In this document: one piece after another, positions 16,272-25,104 of the stretch | Layout of the letters: the number at the start of each line of letters is the position of its first letter | Position numbering within the stretch: position 1 is the first letter of the stretch | DNA from: Chloroflexota bacterium | GTDB taxonomy: Bacteria > Chloroflexota > Dehalococcoidia > JACPQK01 | Length of the DNA stretch: 64,000 nucleotides | Direction: 5' to 3' | NCBI GenBank assembly: GCA_016190505.1 | Contig: JACPQM010000081.1 | Coordinates: forward strand, 16,139-80,138 | The notes under the pieces: generated by a model | The model's database searches: none | What the model was told of the DNA's origin: nothing | What the model saw: only the letters and a program-made list of their open reading frames with translations | Position numbers and translations under genes: made by a program

Positions 16272-18023
16272 ATGATGACCAGGAGACTCACTGCCCTGTT
16301 GGGCGCAGCAGTTTTCGTGCTGGCCGCCTGCGGCCCGGCGGCCACGGCCACGCCTGTCCCCACCAGGCAGGCCCCACCCACCCTGGCGGCTACTGCGGCG
16401 CCAACATCGCAGATTGCCACGCCCACTACGCCCCCATCGGCCAAGCCCACAGCGACCCCGGCGGCCAAGCCCACGGCCGCACCCACGGTTGCGCAGGCAG
16501 CCGGGCCCAAATACGGTGGCACATTCAAGTTTGCCACCAAGGCCACTCTACCCAGTTGGGACGGGATCGCGGTCACTGGCGGCAGCGTGCACAACGTGGT
16601 GGGCTTCATCTATGACCGTCCTCAGCGGTACAACCCGGGCCCACCCGCCTGCGAGTTCCTGCCCCGGGCGCCCTCGGCGGTGGAAAGCTGGAAGTGGGTC
16701 AATGACACCACCTTCGAAATGGCCCTTCGCCAGGGCATGCGCTTCCACAACAAGCCTCCTGTCAATGGCCGGGAGGCCGTGGCCGAAGACCTCATCTTCA
16801 GCATCATGAAGGCGGGCACCAAGCCCGGCCCCAGCATCAGCGACATCCCCGCAGTCGTGAACCGCGCCGAAGCCGTGGACAAATACACTGTGCGCCTCCA
16901 CCTGAAGCAGCCCTATACGGTGCTGCCAGACAGGCTCCCCCAGGATGCGGCCTATCTCTACGCCCCTGAGGCGGTGGGGGAGGACCTGGCCATCACCCGG
17001 GCCGAGGAGCACATCGGCACCGGCCCCTTCGTCCTCAAGGGGGACAAACCGGGCGTCAGCGTGACGTTGGAGAAGAACGCCAGCTACTGGATGAAGGGCT
17101 TCCCCTTCGTGGACCAGTTCGAGTTCAAGATGGTCCCTGACGTGGCTACCAGGTCCGCCATGTTCCGCACCGGCCAGGTGGATGTGGCCTGGCGGGAGCC
17201 TATCGCGGTGACCGAAGAGCTGACCAAGGTGGCGGGGACGACCACCCAGCGATGCGGCGACCTGCCGGCAACCACGGTGACCCTGACCCCCGACCGGCCC
17301 CCCTTCAATGACGTGCGTGTCCGCCGGGCGGTGTCCATGGCCATTGACCGGGACGCTGTGGTCAAGGTCGTCTTCAGAGGTAACGGCGACAGGCTATGGG
17401 TCCCCATCCCCCACTTCGCTGAGCCCACTTACTTGCAGAAAGAGGCCTACCCGCCAGAGGTGCGGAAGTACCTTGAGTACAACCCGGAGGAGGCCAGGAA
17501 GCTGCTCGCCGAAGCCGGCTACGCCCAGGGCCTCACCGTGAACCTCAACTACACGGCCCGCTACACCAACAGCGCGGAGATCGCCGAGGCCCTTAACGAC
17601 CAACTGGGCAAAGTGGGCATCAACGCCAAGCTAAGGGTATGGGTGGACCCCGCCTGGAGCGCCGAGCGCGAGGCCGAAAAGATGCCGGACATCATCCTTT
17701 CCCTGACCCTCGGATTCCCCGGCAGCTTCCAGTTCGTGCGGGCCTATCACTCCACCAAGGGCATGGGCCTCAAGAAGCACGGTATCAGGGACACACAGCT
17801 TGACGAGTGGACTGAAAAGCTGACTATGACCCGCGACCCGGAAGAGCAAAAAGCACTCCAGAGGCAGCTTCAGATTCGCATGGTCGAGCAGGCTTACGAG
17901 CCCGCCGTATTTGCGGACAAGCCGGCGCTTATCCTCCATCCCTGGGTGAAGAACCTCTACTTCCAGCCCCTGTCCCTGATCCAGGCGGTGGACGTGTTCT
18001 GGACGGTGCAGGTTGACAGGTAA
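16272..18023 (+). CDS. ABC transporter substrate-binding lipoprotein, family 5 (SBP_bac_5)
   Basis: A 583-residue lipoprotein. The signal is MMTRRLTALLGAAVFVLAAC with Cys20 as the lipidation site, followed by a Pro/Thr/Ala linker of about 65 residues. The family-5 fold has the N-terminal YGGTFKF strand, a middle GTGPFVLKGDKPG, the hinge motif FNDVRVRRAVSMAIDRDAV and the LAEAGYAQG region. Family 5 proteins deliver peptides, opines, nickel or other organics to a permease. No permease or ATPase gene is in the window. GGAGG lies six bases before ATG 16272. It is likely co-transcribed with the hydrolase downstream. Confidence 0.93.
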   Translation: MMTRRLTALLGAAVFVLAACGPAATATPVPTRQAPPTLAATAAPTSQIATPTTPPSAKPTATPAAKPTAAPTVAQAAGPKYGGTFKFATKATLPSWDGIAVTGGSVHNVVGFIYDRPQRYNPGPPACEFLPRAPSAVESWKWVNDTTFEMALRQGMRFHNKPPVNGREAVAEDLIFSIMKAGTKPGPSISDIPAVVNRAEAVDKYTVRLHLKQPYTVLPDRLPQDAAYLYAPEAVGEDLAITRAEEHIGTGPFVLKGDKPGVSVTLEKNASYWMKGFPFVDQFEFKMVPDVATRSAMFRTGQVDVAWREPIAVTEELTKVAGTTTQRCGDLPATTVTLTPDRPPFNDVRVRRAVSMAIDRDAVVKVVFRGNGDRLWVPIPHFAEPTYLQKEAYPPEVRKYLEYNPEEARKLLAEAGYAQGLTVNLNYTARYTNSAEIAEALNDQLGKVGINAKLRVWVDPAWSAEREAEKMPDIILSLTLGFPGSFQFVRAYHSTKGMGLKKHGIRDTQLDEWTEKLTMTRDPEEQKALQRQLQIRMVEQAYEPAVFADKPALILHPWVKNLYFQPLSLIQAVDVFWTVQVDR

Positions 18024-18047
18024 TCGCGCCTGTGAAAGGAGCCAGCC

Positions 18048-18851
18048 ATGCCTAAGGTGCGCATAGACTCCACCCTGGAGATGCACTACGAGGTGGACGA
18101 CTTCACCGACCCGTGGACCAAGCCGGAGACCTTCCTCCTGGTCCACGGCATAGGCCGCAACTCGAAGGTGTGGTACGCCTGGGTGCCCCGGCTGGCCCGG
18201 CGGTTCCGGGTGATACGCCCCGACCTGCGGGGCTTCGGCCAGTCCTCGCCCGTCACCGCAGGTTTCCAGTGGTCTATCAGCGGGATAGCCCGTGAGCTCA
18301 AGACGCTCCTGGACATCCTGAACGTAGACAAAGTGCACTACGTGGGCAGCATGGGGGCCGCCACCTTCGGCTTGCAGTTCGCCCACGAGTACCCCGACCG
18401 CCTGTCGAGCCTGACCGCGTGCACCGGGCCAGCCAAGCTGGTCCACGCCGACCCCACGGCCACCCCGGCCGCGCACCACGTGGACAGAGAGGGCATGCGC
18501 TCCTGGATAGAGGGACAGATGGACCGCCGCCTGGGTAACGAGGTCCCCCAGGGGATGAAGACCTGGTTCACCGAGCACCTTTCCAGCGCACCCCTGGAGT
18601 CGGTGTCCACCATCGAGGACTATTTCGGCACGCTGGACCTGCGCCCGCTGCTGCCCCAGATCAAGACGCCGACGCTGGCCATCTTCGCGCAGCACCACCT
18701 TCTGCCGCTGGAGGTAGCCCTGGGCCAGTACATGGCCATCCCCAACGTCAGGCTGCTGGTGCTTCCCAGCACCGGCTATGACGTCTCCGTGGCCATGGCC
18801 GACCGGTGCGTTGACGCCGTGCTGGAGTTCGTGGACGGCCTCAAGAGGTAG
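18048..18851 (+). CDS. Alpha/beta-hydrolase fold protein with altered catalytic triad
   Basis: This 267-residue protein has the fold signatures LLVHGIGRNSKVW (oxyanion loop), IRPDLRGFGQS, and the nucleophile elbow YVGSMGAATF with Ser101. The acid position after PTLAIFAQ is His rather than Asp (216-217), and where the catalytic His is expected (normally G-H-D) the sequence reads TGYDVS, giving Tyr244. Two of three triad residues therefore appear replaced, which suggests a non-hydrolytic role or an alternative mechanism. Start is ATG 18048 after AAAGGAG. Its gene follows the solute-binding protein by 24 bases and faces the large multicopper oxidase gene tail to tail. Confidence 0.82.
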   Translation: MPKVRIDSTLEMHYEVDDFTDPWTKPETFLLVHGIGRNSKVWYAWVPRLARRFRVIRPDLRGFGQSSPVTAGFQWSISGIARELKTLLDILNVDKVHYVGSMGAATFGLQFAHEYPDRLSSLTACTGPAKLVHADPTATPAAHHVDREGMRSWIEGQMDRRLGNEVPQGMKTWFTEHLSSAPLESVSTIEDYFGTLDLRPLLPQIKTPTLAIFAQHHLLPLEVALGQYMAIPNVRLLVLPSTGYDVSVAMADRCVDAVLEFVDGLKR

Positions 18852-18896
18852 CCGCAAGGTGAAGTCCGGCGCCGCCGCGGTGCGCAGGCCTTTTTC

Positions 18897-21800
18897 TTAA
18901 GCGGCAGTCCGCCTCCTCCGGATGAAGGCTGTCAGCCCGGCCGCAGCTACCACAATCGCCGCAATCAGCCCACCGACCAGGCCCCAGCCAGGCCCACCAG
19001 GCGACGGCGGTACTCTCGCCATAAGGGCATACATGACAAGGCTGTCCGTAGTCGCGCTGATGGTACCGGAGGCGCTGTCCACCTTTGAAGCGACTTCGTT
19101 CCAGGCGCCGTCTTCCATCTCGGCGATGAAGAGGTCTGTCTCGCTGACGCCTGGGGGCACCTTGAGAGGCGAGTACCTGATCAGCACCTCCACCCCAGGG
19201 GTTATCCTGGCGCCTTGAGGGCGCAGGTCCAGAGCCGCCAGTACCTGTGTTCCGGGCGGGGCTGGCGGCGGACTGAGGTTCCAGTGGGCGCTGATGTTTA
19301 CCACCGGCGTACCCTGGGGACTGAGCAACCTCGTCCCTCGCGGCAGTCTCACTGTGGCAATTCCGTCCGGAGATGTCCCAGTCAGCTCCTGGGCGGTGGC
19401 ACCGGTGTCGGCGTCAATGGGGACCGCGATCGAGCTGCCCATGAGGTTGACCTCAAGGGTGGGGGGTTCTACTTTGGGCTTAACCCTCAGGATACCCCAC
19501 AGACCCCCTTCGAAGAATGGGTTGCGGCCATCGCGGTAGAGGTAATCGCCGGGGATGCCCAGCACCCCGCCGGCCCCACCTTCCGGCATCGCATCAAGGG
19601 TGGCCCTGGGCACGAACTGGCGGGCATAAAGGTGCAAGCCCTCGCCATCCCGTTCAAAAGGAAAGCGGTGGCCGTTGACCGTGGCCACGTGGGGCTGTTC
19701 ACCGAAGCCCTGCGCCACGTGGAAGAGGACCTGCTCTCCGACCTCCACCTCGATGAGGGGCGTTCTGGGGTCGCCGTTAGCCAGCGTGCTCAGGACACGG
19801 GCGGGGAACTTATTGTCCCGCTCTTCGAAAGGCTCGGCACGGTAGTTTATGGCCCTGTCACCCTCAATGGGCCGGTTGTACGGCATGATGTCGCGGTTCA
19901 TGCGCGCGTCTTCATCATGGTAGATAAGGGCGACGTCGCGGAACCTGTTCCCGTCAGGCGTGCGTACTTCCACGTTCCAGCCCGCTTTCACCTCGCCGCC
20001 GGTCACCGGGTCGTGGTAAGTGGAGCCCGCAGGCTCGACAACGAACAGGCCATAAAGCCCGTTTTCGCCGCCCTCAAAGGGGTCGCCATAGTCCGAGATG
20101 ACGAAGGAGCGTGGCACCTCAAACCTCGGGTCAATGACATACCAGTAGGTCCTGGTATCCCCAGGGGCCACAGTGGAATCATTATTCAGCCCAAAAGCGC
20201 TGCCCAGGTCATCGGCGCTCTTGATAAGCTGGGGCACAGCGAAAGAGGCACGGTCATTCTGGAGCTTGTTGGTGAAGTTTATCCGTACTACCTCGCCGAT
20301 ATTGGCACGAACCACCAGGGGCTCCGGCTCCCTGGAGCCGTTCCGGACCGCCTGTTCGTCCCCCGCCAGGGAATAAATTCGCCCGTTACTCTTCTCAAAG
20401 CCCTCTGTCAGCTTGATGTCTGTCTCGATAGCCACCACGTCATAGGTGCGTACCGGTATCTGGTCAACCGGTAGGCCATTCATCAGAGTGTAGCCGTTGC
20501 GCTCAAGCTTTGCCTTCAGCTCGGCCACGCTGCTCACCTGCGGGGCTGAGGGCGGATTGCCTTGGCCCTGCCGGTTCTGCGGGAAGGCCGTGGCCTCCAC
20601 CGGTAGGATGCTCTGGAACGGACTGACCGGGAGAGGCTGAAGGTCAGGCTGTGGAGTATCAAGCACGCGCAGTATGCCCCAGGCATCCAGCATTTTCTCA
20701 TGCATGGCGTTCATGAACACGTAATCGCCGGCTTGCAGTCCCACAGACCCGGCGGTGAAGAAGAGGTCGAAGCGCTCGGATATGCCTGCGGCCACCGTAT
20801 CTCTGGGGGACTCGTTGGGGTCGAAGCGGGTCACCCGGAACCGGTGTCCTTCGAGATGGAAGGCACCCACGTCGTGTCCCGACGACTCCAGTAGGCGGAT
20901 GACGGCCAGGTTCCCCACGTAGGCGCGAAAAACGGGTGTCTCCGGGTCGCCATTCTTCACTGAGGAGAATGCCAGGTGCGGCTCAGAGGCGCGGTCACCC
21001 TCGCCAAGAGGCTCCATCTTCATGTTGTAGCCACCCCGCTCGCCGCCCCGTCTCTCTCCGACCCCGGTTACCGCATCCATCTGGTTGAGCATGAACTCGC
21101 GGAAGTCCTGGACGGGAATGCCCGGAGCTACCGGCACCCCCACATTCCTGATATCGGCGACCGCGCCGGAGCGTATCTGGGCGCCAGTGACCGGGTCATG
21201 CCAGGTGGAGCCGCGAGGCTCCTGGATGAGAGCGCCGGTGAGAGCCATGCCGAAGCCAGGCACGGCGAAGACATGATTGTGGAAGAAGGTGGTGCCGGAC
21301 TCGGCATCTGCGTAGAACTGCTGGCGGACGAACTCGACGCTGACGAACTGACCGGCAGGATGGTTATTCTCCAGCGGGCGGTCCAGTATCAGCGTGTCCC
21401 CGTCCTTGCCGACTATCTGCGCCCACTCGAAGCCGCCGTTGCGGTTGAGAGTACCGGGCAAGTTGCCGCCATCCCGGTTACGGCGGGCGACGCCAAAGCC
21501 AATGCCAATGAAGGCGTTGACCTTGAACCTCGCAGCGTTGTCCACGGTAATGCTGGTGCCCCCTGCCGGAGCGGTTGCTCTCAGTCGTGTGTTCGATGCC
21601 GTATAGGGCTGCACGCTCTGCTCGTAGGAGAGACCGGTGATAACGCCATCAGAGGCCTGGTTTTCGAACTGCACGAAGTGATAGTGCAGGTTGGACTTGA
21701 AGAACTCAAAGGTTTCCCGCGGTATTTCGCTATAGTGGATGACGTCTATGCCGTCGCCCACGTTGGCACGGACGGTGAGCTGCTCCTGAGGTTTGCGTCC

Positions 21801-23831
21801 GGCAAGGATGTCATCCTTGTCCTCATCCAGGACGGGCAGGGCACCCTCATCGTTCGCTATGCCCCGCTCCTGGTTAAGGGTGATATCCAGGGGTATGGAC
21901 ACCTTGACGTATTCCAGCCGGCGGGCGCCCTCCGGTATCATAGGATTGGCGTACTCCTCAGGGAATCCCTCGTTCAGGTCGCCGGACCAGGGGGAGCCGC
22001 TGCGCATGGGCGAGAAAGGCGGACGTTTGCCCAGGTGCGGCCGCAGCAGAGGGTAGGCGGGAGCTGCGTTGGAGGGGTTGAACATAATAGGCAGCCTCTT
22101 CCCTGCCGTCCCTTGTGGCGCCTGGTAGTTGGCCCAGACACGGGTGGTCTCCGGCTCGCCCAGGTATAGCGACCGCCCGGGCTGGAGATTGAAACCCAGG
22201 TCCCGCAGCAGATCGAGGGTGGGGATAGTGGGGTCTTGCCGGGCAAGCTGGTCAAGCTGTGAGACATCATCCACACGCACCCAGTTCCACACCGAGGCGT
22301 CGTATGCCGCCTCCAGTCCCGGGTCTCCCTGCGGCGGTATCTTTGTCCTTACCCAGTCGTCTATGTTGAGGTTGGCGCTGGATGTCGGCCCGTCGGTAAG
22401 GGTGCGCCCGGAGGGCATCCTCATGCCGATAAGCTGGGTGGAGTCCACTGCCGCCGGCACAAGTCCCGCCCGCTCGGGAAGCTCAGCCAGGGCATGGAGC
22501 GGGTCAACCTGCCAGGGTGCACCGGTCTGAAGAGTGTCAAATACGCGCCAGTAAGCCCACATGCCGACCACATAGTGATGGGCGAAGTGGCAGTGGAAGA
22601 GGAAATCTCCCGGCACGCCCTGGAGGCCGCCGGCGCCACCTTCCACCTGGACGGTGTAGGTCTCCAGCGGTCCGATGGCCTGGGAGTCCAGCCGCTGGGA
22701 GCGTGTCTGGGATGGCGGGCTCTTGGTGGGAGCCAGCCCAAAGAAGTCAACTCCGCCAGCCAGCTCGGCGGGCTCCGTGGTATAGGGGTCGAACTGCCAG
22801 CGGATGCTACCGCCGTGCAGGTGCTCGACGTGGAAGCGCTCCGAGCCGGCATGCACGATGCGGCGCTTGGTGGGGTCGCCCAGGTAGCCCCTGGGCGTGG
22901 GCGTGGGCACATCCCCGAACATGTAGGAACCGTAGTTCTGGGAGGCATCCGGGTGCCCCAGGATTGGCTCCACCAGCTCCTGGCGGTTGAAGAAAGGCTC
23001 AGAGCGATAATTCAGCGCCCGTCCGCCGGGTCGGTAGGCGTCCTCGTTATGGGGGTCATTCAGAGGTAATGCGTTGTCTTCTCTATCAACGACCTTGAAG
23101 CTTTCATCACCAATCTCGTGGTAGATGATGGTGTCCTCGCGGAAGTCCTTGCCATTTGGGTCAACGATGATGGCTTCCCAGCCACTACGCTGAGGTTGGC
23201 CACTAACCGGATTGAGGTAGGTGGAACCTTTCGGTTCGACATTAAGCACGCCGAAGAGTCCGTGCGCCATTTGCTCCCGCATGTCGTCACCCATACTGGT
23301 GAAAACATAGGCGCCTTCCACGTTCCTCTTGTCAGGAACGAGCCAGGTATAGGTGATAGAACGGCCGGGCGCCACGGTAGTGTTCAGGTTCAGCCCGACA
23401 TTCGAGCCAGCAGACGTCCCTGGGTCAACGGGCAGCCCGTTGATATGCATACTGGCTCTGCCGCTGCGCAGCCGGTTGGTGAAGTTGATGACCACCCTGT
23501 CGCCGATGTTGGCCCGGATGACCAGGGGCTGGATGGGATCGTCTCGGAGGCCGATGCTGACCCGGCCGGGCAGGGGCCGCGCCTCTTGCGCCCGGACCGC
23601 GGGGATGTTTTCGTCCAAGACGAACATCTTCCCTTCGGGGTCATGGTCGCCAAAGCGGTTCAGGGTGATGTCCACGTCTATGGCGGAGATGTCGTATTCC
23701 TTCACCGGTGGCGCGTCTTGCGCCGCCACCGGTGTGATGGCGGCGGGGGCAATGGGAAGCACGATGGCCAGCGCCAGCAGGAGAGCGAACCCTCTAGCAA
23801 AAACCCTCTTCGTCCGTTGCGCGTGCGTCAT
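18897..23831 (-). CDS. Giant multicopper oxidase, three tandem two-cupredoxin modules
   Basis: The 1644-residue product has an N-terminal signal peptide (about 1-38), three homologous modules, a C-terminal beta domain, and a transmembrane helix (about 1612-1636) before RRRR. The modules begin near residues 43, 640 and 1125 and each contains a motif like GSTYHDPVTG (202-211, 874-883, 1269-1278). Type 1/type 3 ligands HVEHLH (334-339) and HCHFAHHYVVGM (413-424) lie at the end of module 1; the complementary HYH (716-718) and HNH (851-853) lie in module 2. Modules 1 (first half), 2 (second half) and 3 have lost ligands. This is ceruloplasmin-like sixfold architecture. The family oxidises metal ions or phenolics with O2; Mn(II) or Fe(II) is possible here. 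It is exported and membrane-anchored. Confidence 0.9.
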   Translation of the reverse strand: MTHAQRTKRVFARGFALLLALAIVLPIAPAAITPVAAQDAPPVKEYDISAIDVDITLNRFGDHDPEGKMFVLDENIPAVRAQEARPLPGRVSIGLRDDPIQPLVIRANIGDRVVINFTNRLRSGRASMHINGLPVDPGTSAGSNVGLNLNTTVAPGRSITYTWLVPDKRNVEGAYVFTSMGDDMREQMAHGLFGVLNVEPKGSTYLNPVSGQPQRSGWEAIIVDPNGKDFREDTIIYHEIGDESFKVVDREDNALPLNDPHNEDAYRPGGRALNYRSEPFFNRQELVEPILGHPDASQNYGSYMFGDVPTPTPRGYLGDPTKRRIVHAGSERFHVEHLHGGSIRWQFDPYTTEPAELAGGVDFFGLAPTKSPPSQTRSQRLDSQAIGPLETYTVQVEGGAGGLQGVPGDFLFHCHFAHHYVVGMWAYWRVFDTLQTGAPWQVDPLHALAELPERAGLVPAAVDSTQLIGMRMPSGRTLTDGPTSSANLNIDDWVRTKIPPQGDPGLEAAYDASVWNWVRVDDVSQLDQLARQDPTIPTLDLLRDLGFNLQPGRSLYLGEPETTRVWANYQAPQGTAGKRLPIMFNPSNAAPAYPLLRPHLGKRPPFSPMRSGSPWSGDLNEGFPEEYANPMIPEGARRLEYVKVSIPLDITLNQERGIANDEGALPVLDEDKDDILAGRKPQEQLTVRANVGDGIDVIHYSEIPRETFEFFKSNLHYHFVQFENQASDGVITGLSYEQSVQPYTASNTRLRATAPAGGTSITVDNAARFKVNAFIGIGFGVARRNRDGGNLPGTLNRNGGFEWAQIVGKDGDTLILDRPLENNHPAGQFVSVEFVRQQFYADAESGTTFFHNHVFAVPGFGMALTGALIQEPRGSTWHDPVTGAQIRSGAVADIRNVGVPVAPGIPVQDFREFMLNQMDAVTGVGERRGGERGGYNMKMEPLGEGDRASEPHLAFSSVKNGDPETPVFRAYVGNLAVIRLLESSGHDVGAFHLEGHRFRVTRFDPNESPRDTVAAGISERFDLFFTAGSVGLQAGDYVFMNAMHEKMLDAWGILRVLDTPQPDLQPLPVSPFQSILPVEATAFPQNRQGQGNPPSAPQVSSVAELKAKLERNGYTLMNGLPVDQIPVRTYDVVAIETDIKLTEGFEKSNGRIYSLAGDEQAVRNGSREPEPLVVRANIGEVVRINFTNKLQNDRASFAVPQLIKSADDLGSAFGLNNDSTVAPGDTRTYWYVIDPRFEVPRSFVISDYGDPFEGGENGLYGLFVVEPAGSTYHDPVTGGEVKAGWNVEVRTPDGNRFRDVALIYHDEDARMNRDIMPYNRPIEGDRAINYRAEPFEERDNKFPARVLSTLANGDPRTPLIEVEVGEQVLFHVAQGFGEQPHVATVNGHRFPFERDGEGLHLYARQFVPRATLDAMPEGGAGGVLGIPGDYLYRDGRNPFFEGGLWGILRVKPKVEPPTLEVNLMGSSIAVPIDADTGATAQELTGTSPDGIATVRLPRGTRLLSPQGTPVVNISAHWNLSPPPAPPGTQVLAALDLRPQGARITPGVEVLIRYSPLKVPPGVSETDLFIAEMEDGAWNEVASKVDSASGTISATTDSLVMYALMARVPPSPGGPGWGLVGGLIAAIVVAAAGLTAFIRRRRTAA

Positions 23832-23991
23832 TATGACAAGCCCTCTTTCCCGGGGTAAGAATAGTTCCGCCTCAAACCCACGCAGTGCATAGGCTAGCGT
23901 CCCAAGCGTCGAGAAGCCAAGGAGGAGAGGTTAGAGAAATGTAAGAAGAATGTGAGGGGAGGGCCTCGGGGTGGTGGGTTACGGCCGGCTG

Positions 23992-24117
23992 CTACATGCC
24001 TTCACCCACATTGCGGGTCTCGGCAATAACTGGCAGTGAGCGGACGGCGTCGTGGCGCGCCTGGCGCAGCCCGTGAGCAACCAACGGTGATAGGGCGTTG
24101 TCCACCAGGAACTTCAC
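23992..24117 (-). pseudogene. Truncated DUF5615 (PIN-like) toxin fragment
   Basis: A GTG at 24117 overlaps the DUF433 stop as GTGA and opens a 41-residue frame beginning VKFLVDNALSPLVAHGLRQA. This is the start of DUF5615/Mut7-C-like PIN-fold proteins that pair with DUF433 antitoxins. The frame ends at 23994 after about one third of the usual length of roughly 110 residues, so the catalytic acidic residues further along are missing. It is best read as a degraded toxin, although a short functional peptide cannot be excluded. Confidence 0.65.
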
Positions 24118-24344
24118 GGGGTGGGGACCAGAGGTAGCTCCCGTTCCCGCACGGCTTCAGCGGCATAGCGCAAGGCTTCGCGGATATCCTCCGCCTGGAG
24201 GTCCGGAAACGCCTGCAAGATCTCGGCGTCACTCATGCCCTCAGCCACCATTCCCACCACAGTAGCCACGGGCAGGCGCAAGCCCCGAATGCAAGGCGCC
24301 CCGCCCATCTGGCCGGGGTCAACAGTGATTCGAGTGAACCTCAT
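24114..24344 (-). CDS. DUF433-family antitoxin-like protein
   Basis: A 76-residue protein with the DUF433 core: ITVDPGQMGGAPCIRGLRLPVATV, then the winged-helix-like EGMSDAEILQAFPDLQAEDIREAL. Members are usually the first gene of a toxin-antitoxin pair with a DUF5615 PIN-like toxin. Here the partner is truncated (23992-24117) but the four-base GTGA coupling is kept. Start is ATG 24344 with GGAGGTGAG upstream. A TGATACAAT extended -10 on the minus strand (24391-24399) lies at a suitable distance. Confidence 0.88.
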   Translation of the reverse strand: MRFTRITVDPGQMGGAPCIRGLRLPVATVVGMVAEGMSDAEILQAFPDLQAEDIREALRYAAEAVRERELPLVPTP

Positions 24345-24390
24345 CTTGACTCACCTCCCTCCTCCTCATGGGAGGACGCCCTCTGGTCAG

Positions 24391-24399
24391 ATTGTATCA
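24391..24399 (-). promoter_or_regulatory. Extended -10 promoter for the DUF433 gene
   Basis: On the minus strand TGATACAAT fits the extended -10 pattern TGnTATAAT with one change. No strong -35 box is seen. It lies about 45 bases before the start codon. Confidence 0.5.
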
Positions 24400-24501
24400 T
24401 GGCGAAACCCACCGCGTTACCAGGAGTCTGCAATGAACGTAGTGAAGGTCGTTCTTAGTAACCTTTAGCTATTGCGCATATGAGCATATAGCCGGTGTCT
24501 T

Positions 24502-24510
24502 TGGTATAAT
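24502..24510 (+). promoter_or_regulatory. Extended -10 promoter for the acidic repeat protein
   Basis: TGGTATAAT is a perfect TGn plus TATAAT extended -10 element, 46 bases before the start codon. No -35 box is needed in this promoter class, and none is obvious. Confidence 0.7.
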
Positions 24511-24555
24511 AGGCCGAATGGTCAATAGAACGTAACGGAGCAAGGAGGGGGTTCA

Positions 24556-24942
24556 ATGAGGCACCTTACTATAGCAGTGCTAGCTTTAGCCTTGTTGCTG
24601 GGCTTCGGGGCCATGGCTCCAATTCACATGGTCCAGGCAGGCGACCTCGAGGATGCCCAAGCTGATTTTGAGGAAGCTGTCATGGAGGCCCAGGAGGAAT
24701 TCGACGAGGCCATAGCCGAGGCCCAGGAGGACCTGGACGAGGCCCTGGCCGAAGCCGAGGATGCCGACGAGATAGCGGATGCCCAAGCTGATTTCGAGGG
24801 AGCCGTTATCGAGGCCCAGGAGGAGTTCGACGAGGCCATAGCCGAGGCCCAGGAGGACCTGGATGAGGCCCTGGCCGATGAGGGCGAAGAAGACGAAGAA
24901 GAAAAGGGTGATTCCGTCCTGCCTGGCGACGAAGAGCCCTGA
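24556..24942 (+). CDS. Secreted, highly acidic coiled-coil repeat protein (unknown function)
   Basis: I do not recognise a family. The 128-residue precursor has a cleavable-looking signal peptide (about 1-28, ending MVQAG), then two near-identical repeats of 42 residues starting DAQADFEEAVMEAQ and DAQADFEGAVIEAQ, each built of EAQEEFDEAIAEAQEDLDEA heptad-like units, and a tail of mostly Glu and Asp. The mature part contains almost no basic residues. It is predicted to be an alpha-helical coiled coil outside the cell that could bind cations. AAGGAGGGGG precedes ATG 24556. It has its own promoter and terminator, so it is a monocistronic unit, lying close to the copper oxidase. Confidence 0.8.
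   Translation: MRHLTIAVLALALLLGFGAMAPIHMVQAGDLEDAQADFEEAVMEAQEEFDEAIAEAQEDLDEALAEAEDADEIADAQADFEGAVIEAQEEFDEAIAEAQEDLDEALADEGEEDEEEKGDSVLPGDEEP
24652..24884 (+). repeat. 126-base tandem duplication inside the acidic protein gene
   Basis: GATGCCCAAGCTGATTT begins at 24652 and again at 24778, a period of 126 bases (42 codons). The copies differ mostly at silent positions, so the duplication is under protein-level constraint. Confidence 0.85.
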
Positions 24943-24966
24943 GCGATGATTCAGGCAATGCTTGTA

Positions 24967-25003
24967 GGGCCGGTGGAAATCCGCCACCGGCCCAACCTTT
25001 TTT
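24967..25003 (+). terminator. Rho-independent terminator
   Basis: A perfect 10-base stem GGGCCGGTGG / CCACCGGCCC with a 7-base loop is followed by AACC and TTTTTT. It ends the acidic protein transcript. Confidence 0.9.
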
Positions 25004-25104
25004 CCGCGACAGAGGACGAGGCGGTCCGTTGCACCGCCAAGCGCTGACGCACAGACGCTCCCAGTCTGCTCTGTTACCTCCTTAGTTTCATCGAGACACC
25101 CACC

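Noticed and set aside
18852..18896. Terminator between the two convergent genes
   Set aside because: A GC-rich stem with a short T-run can be drawn, but one pair is a wobble and the T-run is not next to the stem; support is too weak.
19215..22169. Plus-strand open frames of up to 419 codons opposite the multicopper oxidase gene
   Set aside because: The minus-strand frame has clear copper motifs, signal peptide and membrane helix; the plus-strand frames are shadows.
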